Positions 1 to 9,954 of a stretch of DNA of 64,000 nucleotides are shown piece by piece (the first letter of the stretch is position 1; each line of letters starts with the position of its first letter). Both the position numbers and the translations under genes were made by a program. Source of the stretch: Alcaligenes endophyticus (lineage in GTDB: Bacteria > Pseudomonadota > Gammaproteobacteria > Burkholderiales > Burkholderiaceae_B); NCBI RefSeq assembly GCF_026344035.1, contig NZ_JAPKND010000001.1, forward strand, positions 248,001-312,000. Direction: 5' to 3'. The notes beneath the pieces were generated by a model. It saw only the letters and a program-made list of their open reading frames with translations, ran no database searches and was not told where the DNA came from.

Positions 1-430
1 CGCCTCTGTGGAGTACGCCGTCGCTGCTTTAAAAGTCAAAGACATTGTGATCTGTGGCCACTCTGATTGCGGTGCGATGCGAGCCATTGCCAGTTGTCAA
101 TGCTTAGACCACCTGCCTGCGGTAGAGCACTGGTTACGCTACGCCGATTCAGCCCGCTTGGTTAACGAATCACGTGAACATAATAGTGAAGAAGATCGTG
201 TCGCCTCTATGGTGAGAGAAAACGTGATCGCGCAGCTCGCTAATATACAAACGCACCCCTCTGTACGCTTAGGCCTATCAGACGGGACACTGACCATACA
301 TGGATGGGTATATGATATTGGTACGGGTAGCATACAAGCCTACGACGGCGCGAGCATGCAGTTTGTATCACTAGCGGAGAATCCCGACACCTGCGCCGCC
401 CCTATCATGCGACAGAAGGCGGCTAACTAA
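1..430 (+). CDS. beta-class carbonic anhydrase, C-terminal part (5' end outside window)
   Basis: Reversible hydration of CO2 to bicarbonate, a cytoplasmic zinc enzyme. Reading frame 2 is open from the window edge to the TAA at 428-430, so only the last 140 or so residues are visible. The stretch [11 protein letters not shown] carries the second half of the zinc site of beta-carbonic anhydrases (His and Cys of the H-x2-C pattern), and [16 protein letters not shown] is the usual family C-terminus. The first zinc cysteine and the N-terminus must lie upstream. It converges on ychF with 55 bp between, in which I see no clear terminator. Confidence 0.9.
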   Translation, partial: ASVEYAVAALKVKDIVICGHSDCGAMRAIASCQCLDHLPAVEHWLRYADSARLVNESREHNSEEDRVASMVRENVIAQLANIQTHPSVRLGLSDGTLTIHGWVYDIGTGSIQAYDGASMQFVSLAENPDTCAAPIMRQKAAN

Positions 431-485
431 ACAGGCAAGCTTGGCTGAAAGAGCCAGCAAACTTACCTGCCAGGGAAACTATTAC

Positions 486-1577
486 TTAAACGTTAAACAA
501 GAAGTTCAGCACATCGCCGTCTTTAACAATGTATTCTTTACCCTCGGCGCGCATTTTGCCGGCTTCTTTAGCGCCTTGCTCACCTTTGTAGCTAATGAAA
601 TCGTCATACGCGATGGTTTGAGCACGAATAAAACCACGCTCAAAATCGGTGTGTATGACTCCGGCTGCTTGAGGAGCCGTATCACCGACTTTTATCGTCC
701 AGGCGCGTACCTCTTTTACCCCTGCTGTAAAGTAGGTTTGTAACCCTAAAAGATGGTATGCGGCGCGAATAACTCGATTTAGGCCAGGTTCCTCCATTCC
801 TAAATCAGACAAAAACTCGACTTTATCGTCATCGTCCAACTCAGCAATTTCGGCCTCTATCGCGGCACATGCGGCGACTACAGGTGCTCCATCTGCTGCT
901 GCGTACTGTTGCACAGTTTCTAGGTGGGGATTGTTAGTAAAGCCGTCCTCTTTCACGTTAGCCACGTACATAGTAGGTTTAGCAGTGATAAATCCGTACG
1001 ACTTAATAAGCAGTAGCTCTTCGGCGTCTAACTGCAAAGAACGCACGGACTTACCTTGCCCCAGCGCTTGCTGGATACGTTCTAACAAAGTCACTAGCTT
1101 AGCCGCTTCTTTGTCACCAGATCGAGCCAATTTTTGATTACGCTGTACGGCTTTTTCAACAATCGACAAATCGGCCAAAGCAAGCTCGGTGTTGATAATT
1201 TCAATATCAGCTAATGGATCAACTTTACCGGCAACGTGCACCACGTTATCATCAGCAAAACAACGCACCACATGTACGATGGCATCCGTTTCACGAATGT
1301 TTGCCAGAAACTGATTCCCTAGCCCTTCGCCTTGTGACGCCCCTGCTACCAGACCGGCAATATCCACGAACTCCACTACAGCAGGCAATACTCGCTCGGG
1401 ATTAACGATCTGCGCTAAGGCGGCCAAACGAGGATCGGGTACTTCAACCACGCCCACGTTGGGTTCAATTGTGCAAAATGGGTAGTTCTCGGCAGCAATG
1501 CCGGCCTTGGTCAAAGCGTTGAACAGAGTGGATTTACCAACGTTGGGCAAGCCAACGATGCCGCATTGCAGAGCCAT
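486..1577 (-). CDS. ychF: redox-regulated OBG-type ATPase YchF
   Basis: YchF belongs to the TRAFAC GTPase class but prefers ATP; it binds ribosomes and is linked to oxidative-stress control. The 363 residues match the family length. The P-loop GLPNVGKST lies at residues 8-16, the switch/G3 region is [12 protein letters not shown] near residue 70, and the usual NKxD specificity motif is replaced by NVKE near residue 205, as expected for a YchF that binds ATP. The C-terminal TGS-like domain ends with [13 protein letters not shown]. The ATG at 1577 follows TAGGATACAC, a fair ribosome-binding site. Located on the minus strand after the CPBP gene with a 57 bp gap; in Bordetella-like genomes it also sits near pth and rplY. 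Confidence 0.97.
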   Translation of the reverse strand: MALQCGIVGLPNVGKSTLFNALTKAGIAAENYPFCTIEPNVGVVEVPDPRLAALAQIVNPERVLPAVVEFVDIAGLVAGASQGEGLGNQFLANIRETDAIVHVVRCFADDNVVHVAGKVDPLADIEIINTELALADLSIVEKAVQRNQKLARSGDKEAAKLVTLLERIQQALGQGKSVRSLQLDAEELLLIKSYGFITAKPTMYVANVKEDGFTNNPHLETVQQYAAADGAPVVAACAAIEAEIAELDDDDKVEFLSDLGMEEPGLNRVIRAAYHLLGLQTYFTAGVKEVRAWTIKVGDTAPQAAGVIHTDFERGFIRAQTIAYDDFISYKGEQGAKEAGKMRAEGKEYIVKDGDVLNFLFNV

Positions 1578-1634
1578 GTGTATCCTAAAATTCAGTCAGT
1601 TATCATTAATGTCGCTATTGTAGCCTTGTCAGCC

Positions 1635-2456
1635 TTAAGTCGTCAGATCTGGCGCCAGCCTAAGCAATGTGATCAGCACTAATAAGGGACCTGCATTAAA
1701 AATAGCATGTAAAAAGATGGCGGCCCCTATTCCACGGCGTATGCGTACCCATCCTAACACCAAGCCGGTCACGGCCTGGGGTAGTACAAATAAGGGCAAC
1801 AAATACCAGGGAGCCTGATTCAATTTGAAATTGTATAAATGTAAGGCCGCAAAAGCTAGGGTCGCACCATAGAATATCCAGGGAAAACAACGTTTATAGC
1901 GTTTGTAGCTAGCCCAGCGCCACGGGGCGCCGCGCACTAAAGCCCAGCAGAAGGCAGCAACACTGGCATCCCGAGGGAGACGCTCGCTAGCGCTCCAGGC
2001 GCTACGGCTAATCAACAAATACAAGCTCAGAGCCAAAAGAAGCTGTATATACCATTCAGGGCCTATAAATAGGCATCCTATGCTGATAGGTAAAAGCAAA
2101 AATAATTGGCTTGGTCGACGCAAACCATAACGAAATACCATTTCTTCGATCAGCGGCGCCCAAAACACAATCTGAATCCACGGTAAGTAGGTCAAATTCA
2201 AACGATGCTGAGCCCCGCCCGCTCCAACTGCTGCCATAGCAATAGGCGCCAACACGAATAAATTCACCAACCAGAGTAAGACTGCCCATAGGACTAGCCG
2301 CCCGACGGGCAATGGTCCAAACCAGTCGATCAACCAGCCGTCACCCGCACGTTTTGCGGGTAAACGCGGTGAAAAGCTTGGGGCGCGTACAAAGGCAAAA
2401 AAGTCTTTAACCTCTGCCTTCACACTAAGCCTTAAACCAGAGGGCCGTTTACTCAT
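1635..2456 (-). CDS. CPBP-family intramembrane glutamic endopeptidase
   Basis: Predicted membrane protease of the CPBP/Abi (CAAX protease-like) family. The 273-residue protein has several hydrophobic helices. The four family motifs are visible: EEMVFR (glutamates 104-105, Arg109), an ALHLYNF histidine at 206, and HAIFN with His250 and Asn254. These are the residues that form the active site in the family. The target is unknown; relatives process membrane-anchored substrates or act in bacteriocin immunity. The ATG overlaps the last 8 bases of pth, so translation is probably coupled. The N-terminal 40 residues are basic and probably cytoplasmic. Confidence 0.8.
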   Translation of the reverse strand: MSKRPSGLRLSVKAEVKDFFAFVRAPSFSPRLPAKRAGDGWLIDWFGPLPVGRLVLWAVLLWLVNLFVLAPIAMAAVGAGGAQHRLNLTYLPWIQIVFWAPLIEEMVFRYGLRRPSQLFLLLPISIGCLFIGPEWYIQLLLALSLYLLISRSAWSASERLPRDASVAAFCWALVRGAPWRWASYKRYKRCFPWIFYGATLAFAALHLYNFKLNQAPWYLLPLFVLPQAVTGLVLGWVRIRRGIGAAIFLHAIFNAGPLLVLITLLRLAPDLTT

Positions 2457-3045
2457 TCACGGGCTCGCGCAATTGCCGATTCGCTTTGGTCATATCCCCT
2501 TGCAATAAGGCAGGCAAGGCAATTCGGCAACGGTCTATTACGAGTGATATTTGATCTATCTCCGTTTGCCTTGGAGCACTTAGTACGAATGCGGCAACTT
2601 GCTGCGCTAAGCCTAAGGAGCGCGGGTGACCTATGCCTAAACGCAAGCGCCAGAAATTAGGACTACCTAGTGCGGACTGAATATCACGCAATCCATTATG
2701 GCCAGCATGCCCCCCACCCTGTTTTAGCTTAACCTGCCCCGGTAATAGATCCAGCTCATCATGCAATACCAACACTTGCTCTGGTGTCAGCTTAAAAAAG
2801 CGGGTTAAGGCACCAGCCGCTTGTCCTGAGCGATTCATAAAAGTACTGGGCTTTGCAATCAGCAATACTTCCCCCTCGAAGCGTACTTTCGCTACCTCCG
2901 CGAAAAATCCCTTTTCAAGGGTGAATCGTCCATGGAGGTCGTCGGCGATATGATCCGCCAACCAAAAACCTGCGTTATGACGCGTTGCTTCGTACTCTGG
3001 CCCTGGATTTCCCAGACCGATGATAAGTCGTATAGGTACAGACAT
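2449..3045 (-). CDS. pth: peptidyl-tRNA hydrolase
   Basis: Frees tRNA from peptidyl-tRNAs that drop off ribosomes. The 198 residues fit bacterial Pth. GLGNPG (residues 10-15) and TRHNAG carrying catalytic His23 are present, as is the HDELDLLPG segment with the conserved aspartate and the basic [10 protein letters not shown] loop. It follows rplY on the same strand, with an intrinsic terminator in the 120 bp gap, a common rplY-pth pairing. The end overlaps the start of the CPBP protease gene by 8 bp. Confidence 0.97.
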   Translation of the reverse strand: MSVPIRLIIGLGNPGPEYEATRHNAGFWLADHIADDLHGRFTLEKGFFAEVAKVRFEGEVLLIAKPSTFMNRSGQAAGALTRFFKLTPEQVLVLHDELDLLPGQVKLKQGGGHAGHNGLRDIQSALGSPNFWRLRLGIGHPRSLGLAQQVAAFVLSAPRQTEIDQISLVIDRCRIALPALLQGDMTKANRQLREPVNE

Positions 3046-3081
3046 GTTTGTAATGACTCATAATGGGCAGCTCACACCACC

Positions 3082-3121
3082 CAAAAAAAGAAAACCCCTG
3101 CCAGCATAAGCGGTCAGGGGT
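3082..3121 (-). terminator. intrinsic terminator after rplY
   Basis: On the minus strand the arms ACCCCTG and CAGGGGT (3115-3121 and 3094-3100) pair across a 14-base loop and run into TTTTCTTTTTTT. It lies 45 bases after the rplY stop and before pth, so it should end or reduce the rplY transcript. Confidence 0.85.
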
Positions 3122-3165
3122 TATTCGCCAAGCCCTATAGTAATAATAGAGCTTGTAAGGCCGTA

Positions 3166-3780
3166 TTACTCGGCGCTTTCTTCGCCTTCAGCACCATCAC
3201 CTTCCTCAGCGCCAGCAGAGCCACCGCCTACAGGCAGAGCAGCTGCCAGCAATGGGTTCTCTTCGTTACCAGCGTACTGAACACCAGCAGGCATACTGAT
3301 AGCGTCTAGGTGCAAGTTAGCATTCGCATCTAGTGCGCCTAGGTCTACCTGGATGTTTACGGGCAAATCTGCAGGTAAGCAAGTGATTTCCAGCTCAGTT
3401 AGAACGTGGCTAATAACTTGACCGTGCAACTTAACCGCTGGGGACAAATCACCATTGATAAAGTTCAGAGGAACTTTAGTGGTCAAAGCCTGGCTGGCAA
3501 CAACACGCTGGAAGTCAACGTGCAATACGAGAGGCTTGTATGGGTGCCATTGAACAGCACGCAACAATACGCTTTCAACTTTACCGTCCAAATCCATGTT
3601 TAGAATAGAAGCGTGGAAAGCTTCTTTACGTAAATCGTGGAAAATCTGGTTGTGATCTAGAGAGATAACGGTAGGCTCAGCGTTACCACCATATACAATG
3701 GCAGGTACACGGCCAGCGCGACGCAGGCGGCGGCTCGCACTCGTACCTTGTACATCACGCGTAGTAGCTGTGAATTTCAT
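3166..3780 (-). CDS. rplY: 50S ribosomal protein L25/general stress protein Ctc
   Basis: Binds 5S rRNA in the large subunit. At about 204 residues it is the long (TL5/CTC) form, with an N-terminal L25 domain (MKFTATTRDVQGTSASRRLRR) and a C-terminal beta domain ending in an acidic Gly/Glu-rich tail. I chose the ATG at 3780. GGAG lies 6 bases upstream; a longer frame from a TTG at 3792 would place that Shine-Dalgarno inside the gene. It lies downstream of prs with an 86 bp gap on the same strand, the usual ispE-prs-rplY-pth order. Confidence 0.97.
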   Translation of the reverse strand: MKFTATTRDVQGTSASRRLRRAGRVPAIVYGGNAEPTVISLDHNQIFHDLRKEAFHASILNMDLDGKVESVLLRAVQWHPYKPLVLHVDFQRVVASQALTTKVPLNFINGDLSPAVKLHGQVISHVLTELEITCLPADLPVNIQVDLGALDANANLHLDAISMPAGVQYAGNEENPLLAAALPVGGGSAGAEEGDGAEGEESAE

Positions 3781-3866
3781 GAAAAACTCCAATAAGGGGA
3801 AAACCCCAAAAAGCTAGTTAACCTAGCACAATGCGCTTTTGCCGCGACCAGCAGCAGCGCGGTAAT

Positions 3867-4817
3867 TTAATCAATAAACAATGAGCTCACTGACTCGGCA
3901 TTAGAAATTCGCAAGATGGTCTCACCTAATAAGGCGGCACAAGATAACTGGCGAATTTTCGTGCACTCACGAGCTTTAGCCGATAACGGTATTGTGTCGG
4001 TAACGACAAGCTCGTTAAGTTGTGAGTTGCTAATACGTTCTACTGCCTCACCGGATAACACAGGGTGAGTACAGTAAGCATAAACTGCGCCCGCGCCACG
4101 CTCTTTCAGTGCTTCGGCCGCCTTGCATAAGGTACCGGCGGTGTCGACCATATCATCCATGATGATGCACGTACGGCCGTTAACATCACCGATAATATTC
4201 ATCACCTCGGACACGTTGGCACGCGGGCGACGCTTATCAATAATGGCAAGGTCGGCTTCGAGTTGCTTAGCTAAAGCCCTGGCGCGCACCACACCACCGA
4301 TATCGGGCGACACCACGACTAGGTCTTGGTAATTGCAACGCCAAATATCGCCTAATAAAATAGGGGAAGCGTAGATATTATCGACAGGGATGTCGAAAAA
4401 GCCTTGGATTTGATCAGCGTGTAGATCCATCATCATGACGCGATCTACGCCTGCTACTTGCAGCATATTAGCCACAACCTTAGCAGAGATCGACACACGC
4501 GCAGAGCGTGGACGACGATCTTGGCGTGCATAACCAAAATAGGGAATAGCGGCGGTAATCCGGCCAGCAGATGCTCGACGCAGCGCATCCACCATGACCA
4601 TGATTTCCATTAAATTATCGTTTGTGGGAGCGCAGGTAGGCTGCAAAACAAAAACGTCGCGTCCACGCACGTTCTCGTTAATTTCTACCATAACTTCTCC
4701 ATCGGAGAAGCGACCCACAGTCATCTTCCCGAGCGACATGTCAAGGTGGTTGACAACATCAACAGCTAAACGAGGATTAGCTGTCCCGGTGAAGATCATG
4801 AATCGGTCTTGTGCCAT
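3867..4817 (-). CDS. prs: ribose-phosphate diphosphokinase (PRPP synthase)
   Basis: Makes PRPP from ribose 5-phosphate and ATP, the precursor of nucleotides, His, Trp and NAD. From the ATG at 4817 the protein is 316 residues, the standard class I length. It shows [10 protein letters not shown] at the N-terminus, the ATP-binding [10 protein letters not shown], the metal-binding [12 protein letters not shown], and the PRPP loop DDMVDTAGT. An in-frame upstream start at 4874 would add 19 residues that are not family-like. I see no strong Shine-Dalgarno before either start. tRNA-Gln lies 108 bp upstream on the same strand. Confidence 0.97.
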   Translation of the reverse strand: MAQDRFMIFTGTANPRLAVDVVNHLDMSLGKMTVGRFSDGEVMVEINENVRGRDVFVLQPTCAPTNDNLMEIMVMVDALRRASAGRITAAIPYFGYARQDRRPRSARVSISAKVVANMLQVAGVDRVMMMDLHADQIQGFFDIPVDNIYASPILLGDIWRCNYQDLVVVSPDIGGVVRARALAKQLEADLAIIDKRRPRANVSEVMNIIGDVNGRTCIIMDDMVDTAGTLCKAAEALKERGAGAVYAYCTHPVLSGEAVERISNSQLNELVVTDTIPLSAKARECTKIRQLSCAALLGETILRISNAESVSSLFID

Positions 4818-4925
4818 GATGAATGGAGATAGATTTTGAAGCATGAAAAGCAAAGCTGTTGATCGAAACCCCAATAAGGCGACGACTCAACAGCTTTACG
4901 TGGTGCAGGATAAAGCCTGCATATT

Positions 4926-5002
4926 TGGCTGGGGAAGAAGGATTCGAACCTTCGCATGCTGGAATCAAAATCCAGTGCCTTAACCAGCTTGGCGATTCCC
5001 CA
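4926..5002 (-). tRNA. tRNA-Gln (anticodon TTG)
   Basis: The minus strand folds as a full cloverleaf. The acceptor arms TGGGGAA and TTCCCCA form 7 pairs, and the discriminator is G with an encoded CCA (4926-4928). The anticodon arm is CTGGA / TCCAG around loop TTTTGAT, giving anticodon TTG, which reads CAA/CAG. The T loop is GTTCGAATC. It sits 8 bp before ispE and upstream of prs, a typical beta- and gammaproteobacterial arrangement. Confidence 0.97.
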
Positions 5003-5010
5003 AAAACTTG

Positions 5011-5904
5011 TCATATCCAATATCGCAAAGGGTGATCTTGCAAACCAGAACAAACCCATGTTTGTTCTATAAGACCTGCCGTATCCGCGACCTGCGATAT
5101 TTTACTACTAATTTGCTGCTTTGTAAGCAGCGCCTCATGCTTGCTTGGAACCTCGGCAAAAAAACATGAGCCTGAGCCTGTCATTCTAGCATTGATTCCT
5201 AAAACATGCAAGTGATTTTTTAAACTAGCAATTTCAGGATACATCTGGCTAACAAGCGTTTCCAGGTTATTTTTACCAAAGTAAGCCGTGTTATTTGCTT
5301 GCCAAGTAGTAAAGTCAGTAACTTTAACTCGCCCCTCATCCCGTGTCAAGCTTTTATGTTGAAAAACATCACCGGTGGAAATGTGTTGCGGTGGTTTAAT
5401 CAAGACATAGTGATGCGACGGCACCTGTATAGGCTCTAACAACTCTCCTATCCCTTGGGCAAAAGCAGCCTGTCCAAATATAAACACGGGGACATCGGCC
5501 CCTAACTGCATGCCTATTGCCATGAGTTGATCACGTCGCAAACCTAGCGACCATAAACGGTTTAAGGCTAGCAATGTGGTTGCCGCATCACTAGAGCCCC
5601 CCCCAAGACCAGCCCCCGCTGGGATGTTTTTTTGGCAATGTATCTGCACTCCAAGCGAGCACCCTGTTGCCTGCTGAAGTGCATGCGCCGCGCGCATGAT
5701 TAAGTCGTTCTCGGCCGTTAATCCTGCTAAGGTTTCTTGCTCCCGAACAATCTGGCCGTCACTACGAAGATCAAAACTTAAATAGTCTTGCACATCTATA
5801 AAGCGAAAAGCCGTTTGCAACAGATGATAGCCGTCAGCTCGTCTCCCTGTAACATGCAAAAACAAATTTATTTTGGCCGGTGCTGGCACATCATACAAAA
5901 CCAT
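5011..5904 (-). CDS. ispE: 4-diphosphocytidyl-2-C-methyl-D-erythritol kinase
   Basis: ATP-dependent kinase of the MEP isoprenoid pathway; a GHMP kinase. The 297 residues match the family. PAPAKINLFLHV holds the conserved Lys11, the ATP loop is PAGAGLGGGSSDAA (residues 95-108), and LGADVPVFIFG carries the catalytic aspartate near 142. The C-terminal motif is ARMTGSGSCFFAE. It is followed by tRNA-Gln and prs and lies 11 bp after lolB on the same strand, so lolB-ispE are probably cotranscribed. Confidence 0.97.
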   Translation of the reverse strand: MVLYDVPAPAKINLFLHVTGRRADGYHLLQTAFRFIDVQDYLSFDLRSDGQIVREQETLAGLTAENDLIMRAAHALQQATGCSLGVQIHCQKNIPAGAGLGGGSSDAATTLLALNRLWSLGLRRDQLMAIGMQLGADVPVFIFGQAAFAQGIGELLEPIQVPSHHYVLIKPPQHISTGDVFQHKSLTRDEGRVKVTDFTTWQANNTAYFGKNNLETLVSQMYPEIASLKNHLHVLGINARMTGSGSCFFAEVPSKHEALLTKQQISSKISQVADTAGLIEQTWVCSGLQDHPLRYWI

Positions 5905-5915
5905 AATTACGCGCT

Positions 5916-6503
5916 TTAGTTATCGATTACCAAACGCACACTAATTGAGCGTGAGGCTTCATGACGATTTAATTGCAATAATTTGGGGCCTAGCTCGTCA
6001 TAGCGTTGCAAACTCACCCGCCAACCTGCTTGCTCAAATTGACTTAAACGACCTTGCTCATCGTAGCGTTGTGCGGAAACAGCCACAGCGTCATCGGTAA
6101 TGCCCTGCATCCAATCACGTAACCCAGAAACAGGCACTGGGCTTCCTAAAACAAGCTCGACCAAAGCATCGGGCGAAGCGGCGACTTCTTGACGGCCATC
6201 GCTATATTCCAGCACTGCTCGGCTAGGCTCGGCATACACTCGCGCTAAGGTACTACCCATAGGGCTGCGCAGGTCTAACTGCAAACGCCCATTTGCTTCC
6301 TGCCAGATAAAGCCACCTTGTACAGCTTCTTGCTGGTTGCTGCTATGAGTGACACTAAGCGCAAACCGCCCGGAACGCTCTAGGTGAGATTGCCGAACGG
6401 GGCTAACAGCCGCGCCATCCCTGTTAGCAGGCAGGCCGCTACAGCCCTGCAACACAAGAAGTAACGATAAGCCTATAGCTGCCCCACGCATTGCTTTAAT
6501 CAT
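5916..6503 (-). CDS. lolB: outer-membrane lipoprotein receptor LolB
   Basis: Takes lipoproteins from LolA and inserts them into the outer membrane. The 195-residue protein begins with a lipoprotein signal: basic MIKAMR, hydrophobic core, then LVLQGC with the acylated Cys21. Gln at -2 is less usual for a lipobox. Downstream features fit LolB: RSGRFALSV, GGFIWQ, and LRSPMGSTLARV. The ATG overlaps the TPR gene stop by 4 bp (ATGA), which implies coupling. Position before ispE is the classic lolB-ispE-prs order. Confidence 0.9.
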   Translation of the reverse strand: MIKAMRGAAIGLSLLLVLQGCSGLPANRDGAAVSPVRQSHLERSGRFALSVTHSSNQQEAVQGGFIWQEANGRLQLDLRSPMGSTLARVYAEPSRAVLEYSDGRQEVAASPDALVELVLGSPVPVSGLRDWMQGITDDAVAVSAQRYDEQGRLSQFEQAGWRVSLQRYDELGPKLLQLNRHEASRSISVRLVIDN

Positions 6504-8284
6504 GGCAAGCTTAACTCTAGTCGACGCAAGGTTTCATGCAGCACTTCGCTATCAGGATCTTTGTTGAGTGCCGCTCGAAATATATTAATGGCATCTTGCT
6601 TGCGCCCTTTGGCCCACAAGACTTCACCCAAATGTGCTGCCACATCGGCCTCTGGAAGCTTTTCGTAGGAGCGTTGCAAATATTCCAAGGCGGCTTGATA
6701 GTCGCCTACGCGGTATAGATACCAGCCTACACTGTCCAATATATATGGATTGTGCGGTTCTATTTCCATTGCTCTCTCGAGTAAGTCCTGAGCTTCATCC
6801 AGACGACGGTTTTGATCTGCGTAGGTGTAGCCTAGTGCATTAAATGCATTCGCATCATCAGGACGCAAATCGATAACTTGCTGCATCAAGCGTTCAAAAT
6901 CTTGGGTGCGCCCCTGACGCTCGTACAACATACCCAATTGATATAATACCTCTGGGCTATCTGGCAGCTCACTATCTGCACGCTCTAATACAGTCACCGC
7001 TTGATCAGTACGCCCACCTTGCTGATAAATGGATGCGTACGTTAAGGCCACCACGACATGATCTCCACGAGTATCCGGGCGCGATAGCTCGAGAGTGCGT
7101 CGTGCAGCGGCCAAATCACCTTTACGGGCTTGTAAAACCGCCTTATGAACCTGGGCTTGGAAACGCAAGCCACTTTCTTCAATTAAATCCAGTTGGCGTA
7201 TTGCTTCATCTAAATTATTCTCGGCCTCAGCAATATGTACTAACGATAAACGGGCCTCAGAAATACTTGCCAAAGCCGTGCTGACTTGATCACTGACAGT
7301 TTGACGTCGTTGGCTTTGTACTTGGATATAGTTTTCCAACAGTTGCCGTGCCTCGGCATAGTGGCCGGCTCGACTTTGAATTTCAGCCTCTGTGTACAGC
7401 AGATCGAAATCCTCTGGGGCACGTTTCTGCAATTGGTGTACCAATTGCAAGGCCTCATCAAACTGACGGCGCTCAACGAGGCGGCTAGCTAATAGCAACT
7501 GCACATTACGACTATCGGGATTATTTTTCAGGTAAGCACGCACTCGATCCAGCGCCGAGTGTGCGTCCACTACCATGCCATATTCGAGCACACGCTGAAT
7601 CGCCAGTTCAGAGTCAGGCTCCAAATCAAGAGCAAGTAACGACTCTTCATAGGCCCGCCCTTCATCTTCCGCATTCCAAGCCACATCAGCTAACACCAGA
7701 TGCGCCACAGAAATATTGCGCACACTGGGCTTTAATGCTTGATCCAAGACCTCAAGTGCCAAATGACGATCTATCATTTTACTGACGATGCTCATGGCTT
7801 GAATAATCGCTTGCTCTTTATCTTGGGCTTTGTCGATGCGTATCCACAAGGCTTCGGCCAAACCTTCAGTTTGACCATTAGAGGCCTCTAGCGCCAAGGC
7901 GGTAGCTTTAGCTTCTGGATCCTGAGGAGCCAGTAATGCCCATTGCTGTGCGGAACGCAAAGCACGGGTTAAGTTTCTATCCGCCATCGAGTACTGGAAC
8001 GCGTATTGAGCAAATCGCGGGTCGCTGGTGTCTACGGCCAAACTTAGAAATATTTGGCTAGCCGCTTCGTAGTCGTTACGATTGGCAGCAATTTCTCCGA
8101 GCAAGACACGATACAAGACATCGGGAGTCAGCGTCACCAGAGGCAGTTGTCCGGCACGTAACTCTACATGCTCGGTGTATTCTGGCGTGGCCATAGCACC
8201 GCCGTCAGACAGTCCTTGTGCAGGAGCGGCCGCCGCCAATAATAAAGAGCCTGCTAATGTAATAGGGGAGATAAAAAAATTCAT
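6500..8284 (-). CDS. secreted tetratricopeptide-repeat protein
   Basis: The role is not known from the sequence; it is probably a periplasmic scaffold. With the ATG at 8284 the N-terminus is a Sec signal (MNFFISPITLAGSLLLAAAAPAQG). A longer frame from a TTG at 8332 adds 16 unlikely residues. Several TPR units are evident, clearest in the C-terminal third (for example ANAFNALGYTYADQ, NPYILDSVGWYLYRVGDY and AHLGEVLWAKGRKQDA). TPR genes at this place before lolB are common in betaproteobacteria. It is translationally coupled to lolB by a 4 bp overlap and divergent from mutM across 86 bp. Confidence 0.85.
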   Translation of the reverse strand: MNFFISPITLAGSLLLAAAAPAQGLSDGGAMATPEYTEHVELRAGQLPLVTLTPDVLYRVLLGEIAANRNDYEAASQIFLSLAVDTSDPRFAQYAFQYSMADRNLTRALRSAQQWALLAPQDPEAKATALALEASNGQTEGLAEALWIRIDKAQDKEQAIIQAMSIVSKMIDRHLALEVLDQALKPSVRNISVAHLVLADVAWNAEDEGRAYEESLLALDLEPDSELAIQRVLEYGMVVDAHSALDRVRAYLKNNPDSRNVQLLLASRLVERRQFDEALQLVHQLQKRAPEDFDLLYTEAEIQSRAGHYAEARQLLENYIQVQSQRRQTVSDQVSTALASISEARLSLVHIAEAENNLDEAIRQLDLIEESGLRFQAQVHKAVLQARKGDLAAARRTLELSRPDTRGDHVVVALTYASIYQQGGRTDQAVTVLERADSELPDSPEVLYQLGMLYERQGRTQDFERLMQQVIDLRPDDANAFNALGYTYADQNRRLDEAQDLLERAMEIEPHNPYILDSVGWYLYRVGDYQAALEYLQRSYEKLPEADVAAHLGEVLWAKGRKQDAINIFRAALNKDPDSEVLHETLRRLELSLP

Positions 8285-8370
8285 CCAGGTAAACCAGGTC
8301 CGCCGTGCACAAATCTGAGCATCAGATGGCAAAATAAGACTATCGGATTTGATGATGGTAGCACCCTACT

Positions 8371-9198
8371 ATGCCTGAACTGCCAGAAGTTGAAACAACA
8401 CGTCGCGGAATTGCGACGTTAATGACAAGCGAAATCCTACAGGAGTTTCGCATCCATGAAAAACGCCTACGTTGGCCAGTGCCTGACGAGATCAACACGC
8501 TCGTGCGAAATCGACGGGTAATAGCCTGTGATAGACGAGGAAAATATTTACTGATTCACTTTGAGCACGGCACCCAGATTATTCATCTGGGGATGTCAGG
8601 CTCGTTGCGCAGCGTGCCGTTAAATGAGCCTAGACGCAAACACGACCACGCTGAATGGATCTTTGCTAAGGCTCGTTTCCTACTGCATGACCCGCGACGC
8701 TTCGGTGCCATATTATGGCATGACAATCGCCACGGGCCGATTAACGCGCACCCTTTATTGGCCCATTTAGGAATAGAACCCTTCCACCCTGATTTTACAC
8801 CTGCTTACCTTTATACCCATTTACAAGGACGTCAGCAAGCTATTAAACAAATACTACTAGCGGGGAAAATTGTGGTGGGAGTGGGTAATATTTATGCTTG
8901 CGAGTCACTTTTTCTGGCAGGTATACACCCCGAACTACCTGGGGCGGCGATCTCTAAGCATAGGGCCCACAAACTACATGCAGCTATTTTACAAACATTA
9001 AAGGCAGCCTTAGAAGCAGGAGGCAGCACCTTACGAGATTATGTGAATGCAAGCGGAGGGCCTGGCGCTTACTTTGAATTACATGCTCATGTGTATGAAC
9101 GTGAAGGTCAGGCTTGTCATCGCTGCCTGCGGCCAATCAAACGTATGACGCAAGGTCAACGCTCCACCTATTATTGCTCTAGCTGTCAGCGGCGCTAA
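8371..9198 (+). CDS. mutM: formamidopyrimidine-DNA glycosylase
   Basis: Bifunctional base-excision repair enzyme that removes 8-oxoguanine and Fapy lesions and nicks the strand by beta/delta elimination. The 275 residues start MPELPEVETTRRG, with Pro2 as the Schiff-base nucleophile and Glu3 and Glu6 of the active site. The H2TH region holds GKIVVGVGNIYACESLF, and the C-terminal zinc finger has CHRC and CSSC (about residues 250-271). It is transcribed away from the TPR gene. Confidence 0.97.
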   Translation: MPELPEVETTRRGIATLMTSEILQEFRIHEKRLRWPVPDEINTLVRNRRVIACDRRGKYLLIHFEHGTQIIHLGMSGSLRSVPLNEPRRKHDHAEWIFAKARFLLHDPRRFGAILWHDNRHGPINAHPLLAHLGIEPFHPDFTPAYLYTHLQGRQQAIKQILLAGKIVVGVGNIYACESLFLAGIHPELPGAAISKHRAHKLHAAILQTLKAALEAGGSTLRDYVNASGGPGAYFELHAHVYEREGQACHRCLRPIKRMTQGQRSTYYCSSCQRR

Positions 9199-9264
9199 GT
9201 CTGCGCCCCCTTGCCAAACAATATCAAACCTATCCGGCATAGCACCACGCTATCGCTGGATACA

Positions 9265-9948
9265 TCAGTGTTGCACGTACTTGCGATGCCCCCAATCGGC
9301 TAACGAGAAAATGAGGCAGGCGTATAGGCCAATTACAGAGCATGACCATAACACTTGGCTAAGAAAGTGGTAGCCTTGAACAATTCGCATCAAACCAAAC
9401 ACTCCTCCCGCCAACAGACCTATCCCTAGGCCCCCCCACATCAAACGTCGGTTGTTCGTTAAGCTACCAACAAAAAACAAGGCGATCAAAACAAAACCAG
9501 CCGATGCGTGGGCGCTTGGCAATGCATTGCCTGCCGCCTGTAAGCTTTTAGTCCAAAAATAAGTAGGCATAGCCTGCGCGCCCGCAAAGATCTCTGCATG
9601 AATCGGCCTAGGCATAGCCGTTAAATGCTTGAGGACTCCGGCCAGTAATGGGCCGCTGCCCAATAAAACAGCCCCTGCTAACCAAGCCCATTGGTCTTGT
9701 GATCCACGCTGACAACTCCAAGCCTTCCAAGCCATGAGCACCGCGCCACCAAAAGGTATCCACCAAACCAGCTTGGTTCCGAAAAAGTCTAGCCCTGTTT
9801 GATACTGGTAAGGAAAAGTGGCTGTACTGGAGTCAAAAAACAACTGGCTAAGTGCGATATCTGTCTCTGACTGCTGTGTTATGCGAGCCAACACAGCCAT
9901 TAATAAAAAAATAACAATACTGTACTTAAAAAGAGGCCGAACGTTCAT
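9265..9948 (-). CDS. PAP2-superfamily membrane protein (lipid phosphatase-like)
   Basis: A 227-residue protein with about six hydrophobic segments. The PAP2 motifs are KHLTAMPRP (motif 1), PSAHAS (motif 2, usually PSGH), and RIVQGYHFLSQ (motif 3). Motif 3 keeps Arg and the nucleophile His, but Gln stands where an Asp is common, so catalytic competence is uncertain. Substrates in the family are lipid phosphates, undecaprenyl diphosphate or lipid A phosphate; none can be picked here. It ends convergent to mutM and begins 6 bp after the flavoprotein gene on the same strand. Confidence 0.8.
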   Translation of the reverse strand: MNVRPLFKYSIVIFLLMAVLARITQQSETDIALSQLFFDSSTATFPYQYQTGLDFFGTKLVWWIPFGGAVLMAWKAWSCQRGSQDQWAWLAGAVLLGSGPLLAGVLKHLTAMPRPIHAEIFAGAQAMPTYFWTKSLQAAGNALPSAHASAGFVLIALFFVGSLTNNRRLMWGGLGIGLLAGGVFGLMRIVQGYHFLSQVLWSCSVIGLYACLIFSLADWGHRKYVQH

Positions 9949-9954
9949 ACACTA

